From Xylocopilactobacillus apis (GTDB taxonomy: Bacteria; Bacillota; Bacilli; Lactobacillales; Lactobacillaceae), in NCBI RefSeq assembly GCF_033095965.1, contig NZ_AP026801.1, positions 1,012,001 to 1,076,000 on the forward strand: a stretch of DNA of 64,000 bases, read 5' to 3'. This document shows positions 28,656 to 37,508 of this stretch, piece by piece; the first letter of the stretch is position 1; the number at the start of each line of letters is the position of its first letter. The position numbers and the translations under genes are program-made. Below the pieces are notes generated by a model. The model ran no database searches. It was not told the origin of the DNA and saw only the letters and a program-made list of their open reading frames with translations.

Positions 28656-29695
28656 TCTTTTTCTCTCTTAATAATTGGAATTTTTACTGTGATACTCGTT
28701 CCCTGATCTTTTAATGACACCATTTTAAAAATTCCCCCAATTGAAGCCGCTCTTTCTTGTAAATTTTTTAATCCATAACTCCGATTGTTTTTCTTTGAAA
28801 TGTCAAAACCAACCCCGTTATCTTCAACCCGCAAAATAACGTTATATTGATTCTGTTTCAAATAAATGGAAATTTGATCAGCTTTCGCATGTCGTAAAAT
28901 ATTAGAAATAATTTCCTGGATAATTCTAAAAATATTATCTTCAATATTACGATTTAAATTTATTTCATCAACATCAAAATATATTCTTGCTTTTACTTTT
29001 GTTTCAAGATCGTTTATCAAATGAATTATCCCTTGACGCAATGTTTTATCTTCAAGAGCTAATGGTCTTAAATGTAAAAGTAAAGCTCGCATTTCGTTTT
29101 GGGCCTCGCTAATTGCAGTTGAAACAACATTTAATTTAGAGCCTACTTGCGATAGATCAACTTTATTATTCTTGATTTGTTTTTCTAATGCACTGGTCAT
29201 CATCATTCCCGCAAAAAGATCTTGTGAAACTGAATCATGTAACTCACGAGCTATTCTTTTTCTTTCGTTTTCAAGAATTTGCTCCTTTGTTTCATTTTCT
29301 ACTAAATTAGGAGTTATTGTTAAACTTTGAATTTCTCCTTCTAATTCTTTAATTCTTTGGTATAACAAAAGAATAATTGGATATAATTCGGGATCAATTT
29401 GGTTTTTTGAAGGTTTTTTTGATTCATCAAGAATTGCTGCTAGTTCGCTTTCAACACGAGAAAATTCAATTCTTCGTGCAATTAAAAACAAAGAGTAAAT
29501 TAACATTGCAAAAATAAATATTATTAAATACAGAATAAGCCATCCTGGTACAACCCAAAATGACTTTAAATTTATGATTTGTTTTAAAATATTATCTTTT
29601 AAAGAATAAGGAAATAAATAAAGCAAACCAATCGTATAAAGGATCAAACCCAAAACAATTGAGATAACCAAGTAAATTTTTCTTTTTGATCTCAT
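28652..29695 (-). CDS. liaS: Sensor histidine kinase LiaS
   Basis: A 347-residue intramembrane-sensing kinase: two N-terminal membrane helices (about 7-30 and 47-72) with a short external loop, a coiled linker, the HisKA_3 dimerisation helix with His153 (RIARELHDSVSQD) and an ATPase domain with IIQEIISNILRHA and VEDNGVGFD. It overlaps liaF upstream and liaR downstream by 4 nt each. It phosphorylates LiaR under cell-wall antibiotic stress; LiaF normally restrains it. Confidence 0.92.
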   Translation of the reverse strand: MRSKRKIYLVISIVLGLILYTIGLLYLFPYSLKDNILKQIINLKSFWVVPGWLILYLIIFIFAMLIYSLFLIARRIEFSRVESELAAILDESKKPSKNQIDPELYPIILLLYQRIKELEGEIQSLTITPNLVENETKEQILENERKRIARELHDSVSQDLFAGMMMTSALEKQIKNNKVDLSQVGSKLNVVSTAISEAQNEMRALLLHLRPLALEDKTLRQGIIHLINDLETKVKARIYFDVDEINLNRNIEDNIFRIIQEIISNILRHAKADQISIYLKQNQYNVILRVEDNGVGFDISKKNNRSYGLKNLQERAASIGGIFKMVSLKDQGTSITVKIPIIKREKE

Positions 29696-30114
29696 CCTAG
29701 AACAATCTCCAATGTACTGATAAATGAATTTACATAAATATTAATTCGTTGAGGAAATTCATCAGTTTTAGGCTTCTTATAGCGAACTCTTTCATTTTTT
29801 AAAGCAACTTTATTTTGTTCAAAAATAAAATTGCCTCTATAAGCAGCATAGTCAACGAAAACTCCGACTCCAACTGGGACAATTATTCTGACTTTACCCC
29901 AAAAACACCTAACAGCCATTACTGCATTTGAGGGAAGAATCGTATCTCCAAGATCAAGAATATAGTTACCTCTAAAAAAAAGTAAGTTTAAATCATCCCA
30001 ATAAAAAGTATTTCCAATTGGTGGACTTGAAAGAGTATTTTTCGTAATCTCCAAACCATTTGGTAATTTATCTTTTCTCAGCTTTATTTTTTTATACTGA
30101 ATGTCTTGTTTCAA
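29692..30114 (-). CDS. liaF: LiaF-like protein without membrane segments
   Basis: A 140-residue protein corresponding to the C-terminal domain of LiaF (cell-wall-active antibiotic response domain), with the beta-rich pattern NYILDLGDTIL, GKVRIIVPVGVGVFVD and GNFIFEQNK. Usual LiaF proteins carry several N-terminal membrane helices; none is encoded here and there is no room for them, since greA ends 3 nt upstream. It overlaps liaS by 4 nt. As a soluble protein it would have to inhibit LiaS from the cytoplasm. The family call rests on this domain and on gene order. Confidence 0.8.
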   Translation of the reverse strand: MKQDIQYKKIKLRKDKLPNGLEITKNTLSSPPIGNTFYWDDLNLLFFRGNYILDLGDTILPSNAVMAVRCFWGKVRIIVPVGVGVFVDYAAYRGNFIFEQNKVALKNERVRYKKPKTDEFPQRINIYVNSFISTLEIVLG

Positions 30115-30117
30115 AAA

Positions 30118-30591
30118 TTATTTTACCTTGGTTATTTTAACTTTAATAATCCCACCGGGAGTTTCAATTGACACTTCATCATTCACTTTTTTACCATTTA
30201 GCGCAGCAGCAATTGGTGATTCTACAGAAATTTTATTTTTAAAAGGATCTGCTTCTACTGAACTAACAATTTTATAAGTTTCCGTATCATCATCTGTTAT
30301 ATTAAAAAATTCAACTGTTTTTCCAATTCCAACGGTATTCTTCTCTAATTCTCCCGGTTCAACAATTTTAGCAAATCTTAACATATTTTCTAACGTAGAA
30401 ATTCTAGATTCTAATGTACTCTGTTCATCTTTAGCCGAAGAATATTCAGAATTTTCAGATAAATCTCCATAACTTCGAGCAATTTTAATTCGATTAATTA
30501 TTTCTGGCCGTTTAACCTGTTTTAAATTTTCTAACTCTTCTTCGAGTTTCTTTTTACCTTCTTTGGTCATTGGGTAAGTTTTTGGTTCCAT
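30118..30591 (-). CDS. greA: Transcription elongation factor GreA
   Basis: A 157-residue GreA of standard length: an N-terminal coiled coil (TKEGKKKLEEELENLKQVKRPEI) with acidic tip residues ARSYGDLSENSEYSSAKDEQ, then the FKBP-like C-terminal domain (VGIGKTVEFFNI, ESPIAAALNGKKVNDEV). It binds the RNA polymerase secondary channel and stimulates cleavage of backtracked transcripts. It lies 16 nt after mltG and 3 nt before liaF; mltG-greA is a common Firmicute pair. Confidence 0.96.
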   Translation of the reverse strand: MEPKTYPMTKEGKKKLEEELENLKQVKRPEIINRIKIARSYGDLSENSEYSSAKDEQSTLESRISTLENMLRFAKIVEPGELEKNTVGIGKTVEFFNITDDDTETYKIVSSVEADPFKNKISVESPIAAALNGKKVNDEVSIETPGGIIKVKITKVK

Positions 30592-30606
30592 AATATTGCT
30601 CCTAAA

Positions 30607-31758
30607 TTAATTTCCTGTTTCTTCTTGTTTTTGAATTTGTTCATCGTAAGTCCGGCTATAATAAACTTTTTTAGTTTTAAGATCAGCTACGAAATACATA
30701 TATTTTTTATCTCGGTCAAGTGGATTTAAAACGGCTTTCATAGAACTCAAACTTGGTGAACAAAATGGACCTGGTCCATAACCTGAGTTCTTGTATAAGT
30801 TGTATGGTGATTCCACTGATGTATCTTTATTTGTTAAATGAGTTTTATGAGTATTTAATGCATACATGACTGAAATATCAGTTTGTAAAGGCATCCCAAC
30901 ATCCATTCGATTCATAAATACTCCTGCAATCATTCTCCGATCTTTTTCAGTGATTCCTTCTTTTTCTACTAATGACGCTAAGGTCAAAAATTGTTGGACA
31001 GTATATCCTTTATTTTTTATTTCAGTAAAGTAATTATAATAACTAAGTATTGAATTTGTTTTTTCAACCATTTGTTCGATTAAATCTTTGGCAGTCATTC
31101 CCTTATAAACAGTATAAGTTGCTGGATAAAGGTACCCTTCTAAACGATAACGGACATTTTTTGACTGTTGTGCTGATTTTAACAACGCGGGATACTTTTT
31201 AACTAAAGAATTAAAGAACTTTTCATCCTTAAAAAGTTTTTCTAATTCAGATTTTGAAAAATGACTTTTTTTGACAATTTCTTTTTCAATTGAAGAAATG
31301 TTCAATCCCTCAGGGATCATAATTTTGCCAGTTTCTTCTTTTGTGTTTAGAGGTTTCCCACCTTCTTGTAATTTACTAGAAATCTGCTTAATCGTATCTG
31401 ATTGTCTGAACTCGTATATTCCAGCTTTAAAATCCGAAACATTATTAGTTTTTACATAAATATTAAAAACCGTCGCACTTTTAATTATTCTTTTTTGCTC
31501 TAAAAGATGAGCAATGTCCTTATTAGTGGATCCAACAGGAATCTTAACTTTAATAACCTTTGAACTTTCTGGGTTGACTGGTTTAAGTGAAGTTTCCACA
31601 TACTTATAAAACATAACTCCCGTTATGACGATTACAGTAGCTAAAATTCCGATGATCCAAGCCGAAATATGTTTAACGGTCTTATTATCCTGTTGCCGTC
31701 TTTCAAATTTATTTAAGCTTTTTTCTGATTTTCGACTTGGCATATTATCTTTATTCAA
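30607..31758 (-). CDS. mltG: Endolytic murein transglycosylase MltG (YceG-like)
   Basis: A 383-residue protein with a short basic cytoplasmic tail, one membrane helix (about 33-51), a LysM-like segment (IKVKIPVGSTNKDIAHLLEQ) and the YceG catalytic domain with YRLEGYLYPATY, the catalytic Glu in LASLVEKEG, MPLQTDISVMYAL, YNLYKNSGYGPGPFCSPS and KYMYFV. It cleaves nascent glycan strands near the membrane. It lies between pheT and greA in a continuous minus-strand cluster. Confidence 0.94.
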   Translation of the reverse strand: MNKDNMPSRKSEKSLNKFERRQQDNKTVKHISAWIIGILATVIVITGVMFYKYVETSLKPVNPESSKVIKVKIPVGSTNKDIAHLLEQKRIIKSATVFNIYVKTNNVSDFKAGIYEFRQSDTIKQISSKLQEGGKPLNTKEETGKIMIPEGLNISSIEKEIVKKSHFSKSELEKLFKDEKFFNSLVKKYPALLKSAQQSKNVRYRLEGYLYPATYTVYKGMTAKDLIEQMVEKTNSILSYYNYFTEIKNKGYTVQQFLTLASLVEKEGITEKDRRMIAGVFMNRMDVGMPLQTDISVMYALNTHKTHLTNKDTSVESPYNLYKNSGYGPGPFCSPSLSSMKAVLNPLDRDKKYMYFVADLKTKKVYYSRTYDEQIQKQEETGN

Positions 31759-31773
31759 TTTTTACCTCAAAAA

Positions 31774-34179
31774 TCATCTTATTTCTGCATTAAATTTTTC
31801 TTTTAACATCTTAACAATCTCATCCATGTAAGAATTAATTTTAAGGTCAGTTAAGCTGTTTTCGCTATTTAAAAAGCTTAGCGAATAGGCAAATGAATTT
31901 ACTTCTTTATTTGGTGAATAAACATCAAATAATTTAATGCTATTTAAATCTAAAATGTTCAAATCTCTAATCGCTGAAATCAAATCCTGATTTAAATACT
32001 TCTTTTCAACAAAGAAGGAAAGATCACGATAAGCTGGATTTAGCTTTGGAATTTCAATTTTGCTCATTTTTGATTTTGGATATTTTAATAATATATCTAA
32101 ATCTACTTCAAAAATAAAAGTTGGATTTAAACCAAGTTCTTGCTCAATTTGAGGATTTATTTTTCCAATAATACCAATTTTTTTGTTCTCAATAAATATT
32201 TGACCAACTTGTCCTGGGTGAAAAAGTTCGCTTTTGGAACCTGGAACAATAATGTAATCTTTGCTGATCCCAATTTGCTTCATAAAAACTTCTAAAATGC
32301 CTGACAAATCATAGAAACTAACATCTTTTCCCTTTGCCTGCCAGGTATCAGCATATCGTCCGCTAAGAACTGCCGCTAATTTAGTGTGCTCAATTTGTTC
32401 ACCTTTACTTATGTTACCGGTGAATGTATGTCCAATTTCAAAAAGATGCTGGAATTTACTGCTGCGAGCTTGATTGTATCTTAAAACGTTAAGCATGCCT
32501 CTTAAAAGACTTCGTCTTAATACCTCATGCTCTTTGGTCATTGGATTAGGCAAAATAATTGTATCATCAAGCTTTTTATTTAAATTATCAACTTCAGATT
32601 TTCCAACTAATGTATAGTTGATTATTTCTTCTAGACCGCAGCCAACCATAATATTTCTAGCTTTAGAAACAATTGATTGAATTGGCGTCAATAGAGCTGG
32701 CATAATTTTGGCAGTTGGCAAAGTTAATGGAATCTGATCATAACCAATCATTCTGGCAACTTCTTCAATTAGATCTTCCTCAATGGTTAAATCTGGCCGA
32801 CGATGAGGAAAGGTAATATCAAATGTATTATTTTCTTCTTTATAAGGTATCTCTAAATCTTCTAGAATAGATGTTAGTTGAGTTTTTGAAATCTCCATTC
32901 CAATTCTTTGGCTGATCTTTTGTGCCGATGTTTTAACTTTGAAATCAGGAGTTTTTTTGTTAGATCCAACTAAAATTTCTTCAGATATAGTTCCCCCAGC
33001 TAATTCTTGAATTAAAGAAGCTGCATGATTTAAGGCAATTTCAACAGTATCAGTGTTAATTCCTCTTTCAAAACGAATTGAGGATTCACTTCTAATACCT
33101 AATCTTTTTGAAGTTTCTCTTATATGACGAACATCAAAAACTGCACTTTCAAGTAAAATATTTGTAGTTTTATCTGTAATTTCGTGGTTGAAATCTCCCA
33201 TGATTCCAGCAATTGCTGTAGGGTGATTTCCATCTGTAATTACAATATCACGGTTGTCTAATTTTCTCTCAATTCCATCTAAAGTTTTAATAGTTTCGCC
33301 TTTTTTGGCCATTCTAACTAAAACTTGATTAGAATCAATCGTATCGTAATCAAATGCATGCATGGGTTGACCATATAAATATAAAATATAGTTAGTTACA
33401 TCAACTATATTGTTAATTGGTCTAATTCCAGCATTCCAAAGATAATTTCTAAGCCACTGGGGACTTGGAGCAACTTTCACCCCATTAACTCTTCTTAATT
33501 TATAAATCGGAACAGCATCTTGATCTGTTACAGAAATACTCATCTCTTTTGAAAAATTATCTTTATTTAGATTCAAAGAATATTCAGGTAAAGAAGGCTT
33601 TAAATGATAAAATGCTCCGAATTCATAACAAGCTCCCATGATTGATTGTAAATCCCCACGATTAGGTGTTAGATCTAAATCGATTATTTGGTCATCCATT
33701 CCTAAATAAGAAAAAACACTTTCTCCTACTTTCGGCTTAACATCAGATGGAAAATAATAGATGCCATCAGAGTATTCCTTTGGAACAACATTACTTGGAA
33801 AGCCAATTTCTTCAAGAGCACAAATCATTCCATTAGATTCATAACCACGCATTTTTCCGCGCTTTATTTTGATATTGTCTTTAATTCTTGCTCCTGGTAA
33901 AGCAACTATTACGTATTGATTGCTTTTTATATTGGGTGCACCACAAATAATTTGATTCTCTTCACCATTTCCCACCTCAACTTGGCAAATATTTAAATGA
34001 TCAGATTCAGGCATGGGAGACACTTTAACTGTTTTTCCAATAACGATATTTTTTAGTCCTTCACTTGGATAGACAATTTTTTCTACTTCTTGACTTGTCA
34101 TTGTTGTTTTATCCGCAAGTTCTTTTGCATTAACAGACAAATCAAGATATTTTTTTACCCAATTTAACGAAATCAGCAT
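31774..34179 (-). CDS. pheT: Phenylalanyl-tRNA synthetase beta subunit
   Basis: An 801-residue PheT with all domains: N-terminal EMAP-like tRNA-binding domain (VEVGNGEENQIICGAPN, about 40-150), B3/4 editing domain, B5 domain, the catalytic-like core (NPMTKEHEVLRRSLLRGMLNVL) and a C-terminal anticodon-binding ferredoxin fold (YPSKEV-type region, about 705-800). It pairs with PheS to charge tRNA-Phe. Its ATG abuts the pheS stop with a one-base overlap. Confidence 0.97.
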   Translation of the reverse strand: MLISLNWVKKYLDLSVNAKELADKTTMTSQEVEKIVYPSEGLKNIVIGKTVKVSPMPESDHLNICQVEVGNGEENQIICGAPNIKSNQYVIVALPGARIKDNIKIKRGKMRGYESNGMICALEEIGFPSNVVPKEYSDGIYYFPSDVKPKVGESVFSYLGMDDQIIDLDLTPNRGDLQSIMGACYEFGAFYHLKPSLPEYSLNLNKDNFSKEMSISVTDQDAVPIYKLRRVNGVKVAPSPQWLRNYLWNAGIRPINNIVDVTNYILYLYGQPMHAFDYDTIDSNQVLVRMAKKGETIKTLDGIERKLDNRDIVITDGNHPTAIAGIMGDFNHEITDKTTNILLESAVFDVRHIRETSKRLGIRSESSIRFERGINTDTVEIALNHAASLIQELAGGTISEEILVGSNKKTPDFKVKTSAQKISQRIGMEISKTQLTSILEDLEIPYKEENNTFDITFPHRRPDLTIEEDLIEEVARMIGYDQIPLTLPTAKIMPALLTPIQSIVSKARNIMVGCGLEEIINYTLVGKSEVDNLNKKLDDTIILPNPMTKEHEVLRRSLLRGMLNVLRYNQARSSKFQHLFEIGHTFTGNISKGEQIEHTKLAAVLSGRYADTWQAKGKDVSFYDLSGILEVFMKQIGISKDYIIVPGSKSELFHPGQVGQIFIENKKIGIIGKINPQIEQELGLNPTFIFEVDLDILLKYPKSKMSKIEIPKLNPAYRDLSFFVEKKYLNQDLISAIRDLNILDLNSIKLFDVYSPNKEVNSFAYSLSFLNSENSLTDLKINSYMDEIVKMLKEKFNAEIR

Positions 34180-35237
34180 TAACTTTCACCTTCAAATTGT
34201 TCTAAAAATCTTACATCATTAGTATAAAGATCGCGAATATCTTCAATTCCGTATTTTAACATCGCCAAACGGTCCATTCCCATTCCAAATGCAAATCCGC
34301 TATAAACCGTAGGATCCACTCCAGCAGCTTTAAATACATTTGGATGGGTCATTCCAGACCCTAAAATTTCAATCCATCCAGTATATTTACAAATTGAACA
34401 GCCAGAACCATTACAAAAGAAACAATTAACATCTGCTTCTACAGATGGTTCAGTAAAAGGAAAATAACTAGGTCTGAATCTAACTTCTCGATCTTCACCA
34501 AAAAAGTATTTTAAAGTAACACTTAGAGTTCCTAAAAGATCTGACATTGTAATATTTTTGTCAACTACAAAACCTTCCATTTGATAAAACTGATGAGAAT
34601 GCGTAACATCATCGTTATCTCTTCTGAAAACTCTACCATGACTAATCATTCTAATCGGACCTTTAGAAAAATCGTGAGTTTCTAAAGCGTGTGCCTGATT
34701 AGGTGAAGTTTGTGACCGCAAAAGGAAATCGTCATCTCGATCATTTGTGAGAAAGAAAGTGTCTTGCATATCTCGCGCCGGATGTCCCTTCGGGATATTC
34801 AGCATTTCAAAGTTATGCTTATCGTCTTCAATTTCAGTTCCGTCATCAATTGTATAACCCATCGATCTATAAAAGTCTACTAAATCATCGATTACAATAT
34901 TAAGGACATGTTTTGTTCCAATCATGTTTTCATGCCCTGGTAAAGTTACATCAATAGTTTCTTCGTTGATTTTTTCTTCAATTAATGCACGTTTAATATC
35001 ATTAATTTTTAAATCAAGTTGTTCAGTAAAATGATCGCGAATTTGATTAGCTTGCTTGCCAATTTCTTTTCTTTTATTAACCGATAAAGTCCCCAATTGT
35101 TTAAGAATTTGGGTTAATTCACCTTTTTTTCCAAGAAATTCAACTTTAACCTTGTTAATGTCATCTTTACTATTTACAGAAGTAATTTTCTGTTGGAACT
35201 TTTCTTGAAGCTCAATTAATTTTTTTTCTATATCCAT
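34179..35237 (-). CDS. pheS: Phenylalanyl-tRNA synthetase alpha subunit
   Basis: A class II synthetase subunit of about 352 residues: N-terminal coiled coil, then motif regions THSHQFYQMEGFVVD, FRPSYFPFTEPSVEAD, WIEILGSGMTHPNV and GFAFGMGMDRLAML. The ATG at 35237 (MDIEKKLIELQEK) gives the usual N-terminus; a TTG eight codons upstream is the alternative, and GGGAG lies 17 nt before the ATG, so the start is not certain. No T-box leader fits in the roughly 70 nt separating it from the upstream gene. Confidence 0.95.
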   Translation of the reverse strand: MDIEKKLIELQEKFQQKITSVNSKDDINKVKVEFLGKKGELTQILKQLGTLSVNKRKEIGKQANQIRDHFTEQLDLKINDIKRALIEEKINEETIDVTLPGHENMIGTKHVLNIVIDDLVDFYRSMGYTIDDGTEIEDDKHNFEMLNIPKGHPARDMQDTFFLTNDRDDDFLLRSQTSPNQAHALETHDFSKGPIRMISHGRVFRRDNDDVTHSHQFYQMEGFVVDKNITMSDLLGTLSVTLKYFFGEDREVRFRPSYFPFTEPSVEADVNCFFCNGSGCSICKYTGWIEILGSGMTHPNVFKAAGVDPTVYSGFAFGMGMDRLAMLKYGIEDIRDLYTNDVRFLEQFEGES

Positions 35238-35264
35238 TGTCTTTTTATTGAATTCTCCCAAAAC

Positions 35265-35293
35265 AAAAATAAACCCTTCAATAATGAAGGTTA
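35265..35293 (-). terminator. Probable terminator of the HxlR-type gene
   Basis: On the minus strand AACC-TTCA pairs with TGAA-G-GGTT (one bulged G) over a short loop, followed by TTTATTTTTG. It sits 17 nt after the regulator's stop codon and just before pheS. Confidence 0.55.
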
Positions 35294-35309
35294 CTTGTTG
35301 TTTACTAAT

Positions 35310-35648
35310 TTATTCTTTACAAAGCCATTTATCTGACCAGTTATGTAGAGACTTTAATGTTTTATCAAGATCTTCACCTTTTTGTGTTAAACGGTACTCA
35401 ATTAAAGAAGAGTCCTCAAAAGTTACCCTTTTAACAATTCCAGCGGATTCTAATTCTTTAAGTCTTTCTACCAAAACCCGATCACTACACGGATTGACAT
35501 ATTTTGATAACTGTTTGAATCTAAGTGAACCATATTTAAGTAATACTGTAATAATCATCGCGTTCCACTTTTTTCCAATTAAAATGAGCGCACGTTCTAA
35601 ATGAGGACAAATAACTTCTTTTTCATCTTCAGTATTAAAAGCCTGCAT
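35310..35648 (-). CDS. HxlR-family winged-helix transcriptional regulator
   Basis: A roughly 112-residue HxlR protein with the family signature CPHLERALILIGKKWNAMII, followed by LRFKQLSKYV and a recognition helix with VLVERLKELESAGIVKR. The single Cys before the signature is the usual redox- or electrophile-sensing position in this family. I chose the second of two close ATGs (35648), because GGGG at 35656-35659 is then 7 nt away; the first (35654) would leave only 1 nt. The target is unknown; its neighbours are housekeeping genes. It has its own promoter and terminator. Confidence 0.87.
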   Translation of the reverse strand: MQAFNTEDEKEVICPHLERALILIGKKWNAMIITVLLKYGSLRFKQLSKYVNPCSDRVLVERLKELESAGIVKRVTFEDSSLIEYRLTQKGEDLDKTLKSLHNWSDKWLCKE

Positions 35649-35673
35649 GTCCATACCCCTTCAATATATCAAA

Positions 35674-35702
35674 ATGCTAGCAGATAAAAGTTTTATTGTA
35701 AA
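35674..35702 (-). promoter_or_regulatory. Promoter of the HxlR-type regulator
   Basis: On the minus strand TTTACA (35702-35697), a 17-nt spacer and TAGCAT (35679-35674), with TG one base upstream of the -10 (TGCTAGCAT). Confidence 0.55.
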
Positions 35703-35708
35703 TACTAA

Positions 35709-37085
35709 TTATCCATTTGTAAGTTCTTTGACTAGCCGTTCCAAATGTAGCCCATGACTTGCTTTTACTAATAAATAACTTTTATCATCAACTTCTTTTT
35801 TAACTGTATTTTGTAAATCTTCAAAATGATCGATTGAAAAATACTCCACTCTACTTTGATAAATAGGCTTTAATTTCAAATATAAATATTTAATATCTGA
35901 CCCGAATAAGTAAATCTTATAAAAAATATTCGGCGGAAGCTGAGATGAAATTTCTGAGTGAAGTTCTTTACTTTTATCCCCTAGTTCTAGCATATCACCT
36001 AAAACAACATATTTTTTTTCATCACTTTTAATCCTAAGATGGCTAAAAGTTTCAAGAACAGTTTTTACCGCTGTTGGATTAGAATTATAAGCGTCGTCCA
36101 AAATCTTTTCGCCTTTTTTTCCAGTAAACCATTCAACTCGATCTTTTGTTAACTGTAAATTCAATAAACCAGATTTAATCTCTCGATTAGAAAGTTTAAA
36201 TTCTTTAGCGGCTAAAATGGTTGATAAAGAATTTATAACATTATATTGTCCAATTAAAGGAATTTTTAAAGTTTCGTTATCAGTTAAATTAGTACGGTAA
36301 GACGAACTTGTAGCCGAAGACTTTATATCATAAGAAAAGATATCATTTTTTCTAGATAAGCCGAATGTCTTAATATGATATTTATTATTTTCAACATTTT
36401 TAGTCAATAATGACTCATCACCATTAATTATTAATGTTCCGTCTGGCTTTAAATACTTAGCGATTTTTAGTTTTTCTAAAGCAATCGCTTTTCTGGTCTT
36501 GAAAAATTCAATATGAGCTTCTCCAATCATTGTAATAATTGCAATATCTGGTTTTACCAAGCTCGCTAATTTATCCATCTGGTTAAATCCATCAATACCT
36601 ATTTCTATTGTCAACACTTCTGTATTTTCAGGCATCGATATAATAGTATAGGGAATTCCAATTTCGTTATTAAAATTATCCTTAGTTCTCCATACTTCAA
36701 ATTTTTCAGATAAAATTGAATAAATCATATCCTTAGTAGTAGTTTTTCCATTGGAACCAGTAATTGCAATGATTTTTGGCTTGATCTCTTTAAGACAATA
36801 CTCTGAAATTTTTAATATTGATTCTTCTACATCATCCACAACTAAATAGGGAATTTTGATCTCATTAGTGGAATATTTTTTATTAACAAGAGTTGCAGCA
36901 GCACCATTTTGGGCAGCAGAAAAAATAAAATTATGACCATCTCTTTTTCCCTTTAGAGGTACAAATAGAGCCCCTGGAGTTATTTTACGGGAATCAAATT
37001 CAATATGGTTAATAATAATTTGTCTGCTATCATGTGAAATTGGAGCATCTAATATTTTTGCAACTTGTTCTAAACTAATTTCCAT
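35709..37085 (-). CDS. murF: UDP-N-acetylmuramoyl-tripeptide--D-alanyl-D-alanine ligase
   Basis: A 458-residue Mur ligase: N-terminal substrate domain (HIEFDSRKITPGALFVPLKGKRDGHNF), central ATPase domain with P-loop GSNGKTTTKD, TKDNFNNEIGIPYT and the EIG motif, and C-terminal domain with LDDAYNSNP. These motifs are specific to MurF. It adds D-Ala-D-Ala to the UDP-MurNAc-tripeptide. It stands between rpmE2 and the HxlR-type gene on the minus strand. Confidence 0.95.
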   Translation of the reverse strand: MEISLEQVAKILDAPISHDSRQIIINHIEFDSRKITPGALFVPLKGKRDGHNFIFSAAQNGAAATLVNKKYSTNEIKIPYLVVDDVEESILKISEYCLKEIKPKIIAITGSNGKTTTKDMIYSILSEKFEVWRTKDNFNNEIGIPYTIISMPENTEVLTIEIGIDGFNQMDKLASLVKPDIAIITMIGEAHIEFFKTRKAIALEKLKIAKYLKPDGTLIINGDESLLTKNVENNKYHIKTFGLSRKNDIFSYDIKSSATSSSYRTNLTDNETLKIPLIGQYNVINSLSTILAAKEFKLSNREIKSGLLNLQLTKDRVEWFTGKKGEKILDDAYNSNPTAVKTVLETFSHLRIKSDEKKYVVLGDMLELGDKSKELHSEISSQLPPNIFYKIYLFGSDIKYLYLKLKPIYQSRVEYFSIDHFEDLQNTVKKEVDDKSYLLVKASHGLHLERLVKELTNG

Positions 37086-37142
37086 TATTTACCTATATGT
37101 ATTTATTTAATTTTATTTATGGATGTTTAAATCAAAATTGAT

Positions 37143-37170
37143 AAAAAAAAACAGCTCCTAATCAGTGCTG
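37143..37170 (-). terminator. Terminator of rpmE2
   Basis: On the minus strand CAGC (37170-37167) and GCTG (37055 side of the loop, 37155-37152) form a short stem around an imperfect inner region, followed by nine T. The stem is weak but the T tract is long, and it lies 12 nt after the rpmE2 stop. Confidence 0.6.
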
Positions 37171-37181
37171 CATTTCGAATT

Positions 37182-37436
37182 TTAATTATCGTTTTTAAAT
37201 CCATATTTTTTGTTGAATCTATCAACTCGACCATCAGCTTGAGTAAACTTCTGTTTTCCAGTATAAAATGGATGTGAATCAGATGATATTTCAACACGAA
37301 TAAGTGGATATTCATTCCCATCTTCCCATTTAATGGTTTCTTTTGAAGTTTGAGTTGATCCACTTAAAAACTTATATCCAGTTGATGAATCAACAAAAAC
37401 AACTGGATGGTAATCTGGATGAATTTCTGCTTTCAA
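37182..37436 (-). CDS. rpmE2: 50S ribosomal protein L31 type B
   Basis: An 84-residue L31 beginning [20 protein letters not shown] and ending [15 protein letters not shown], the type B (zinc-independent) form with no CxxC motif. The start is a TTG at 37436: GGAGG lies 8 nt upstream and the protein then begins at the conserved KxxIHPDYHP, whereas the longer frame adds fifteen unrelated residues. It follows murA on the same strand. Confidence 0.95.
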   Translation of the reverse strand: MKAEIHPDYHPVVFVDSSTGYKFLSGSTQTSKETIKWEDGNEYPLIRVEISSDSHPFYTGKQKFTQADGRVDRFNKKYGFKNDN

Positions 37437-37508
37437 TATTAGCGCCTCCGTAAATGAATTTACAACCTTTGAATTATACAATAATATTAACTATATTTCA
37501 AAAAAAAC

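Noticed and set aside
35238-35309. T-box leader in front of pheS
   Set aside because: Only about 70 nt separate pheS from the upstream stop and they hold a simple terminator; there is no room for T-box stems or the conserved antiterminator.
37127-37363. 78-codon minus-strand frame
   Set aside because: It is a shadow of rpmE2 in another frame, and rpmE2 has clear L31 similarity and a ribosome binding site.
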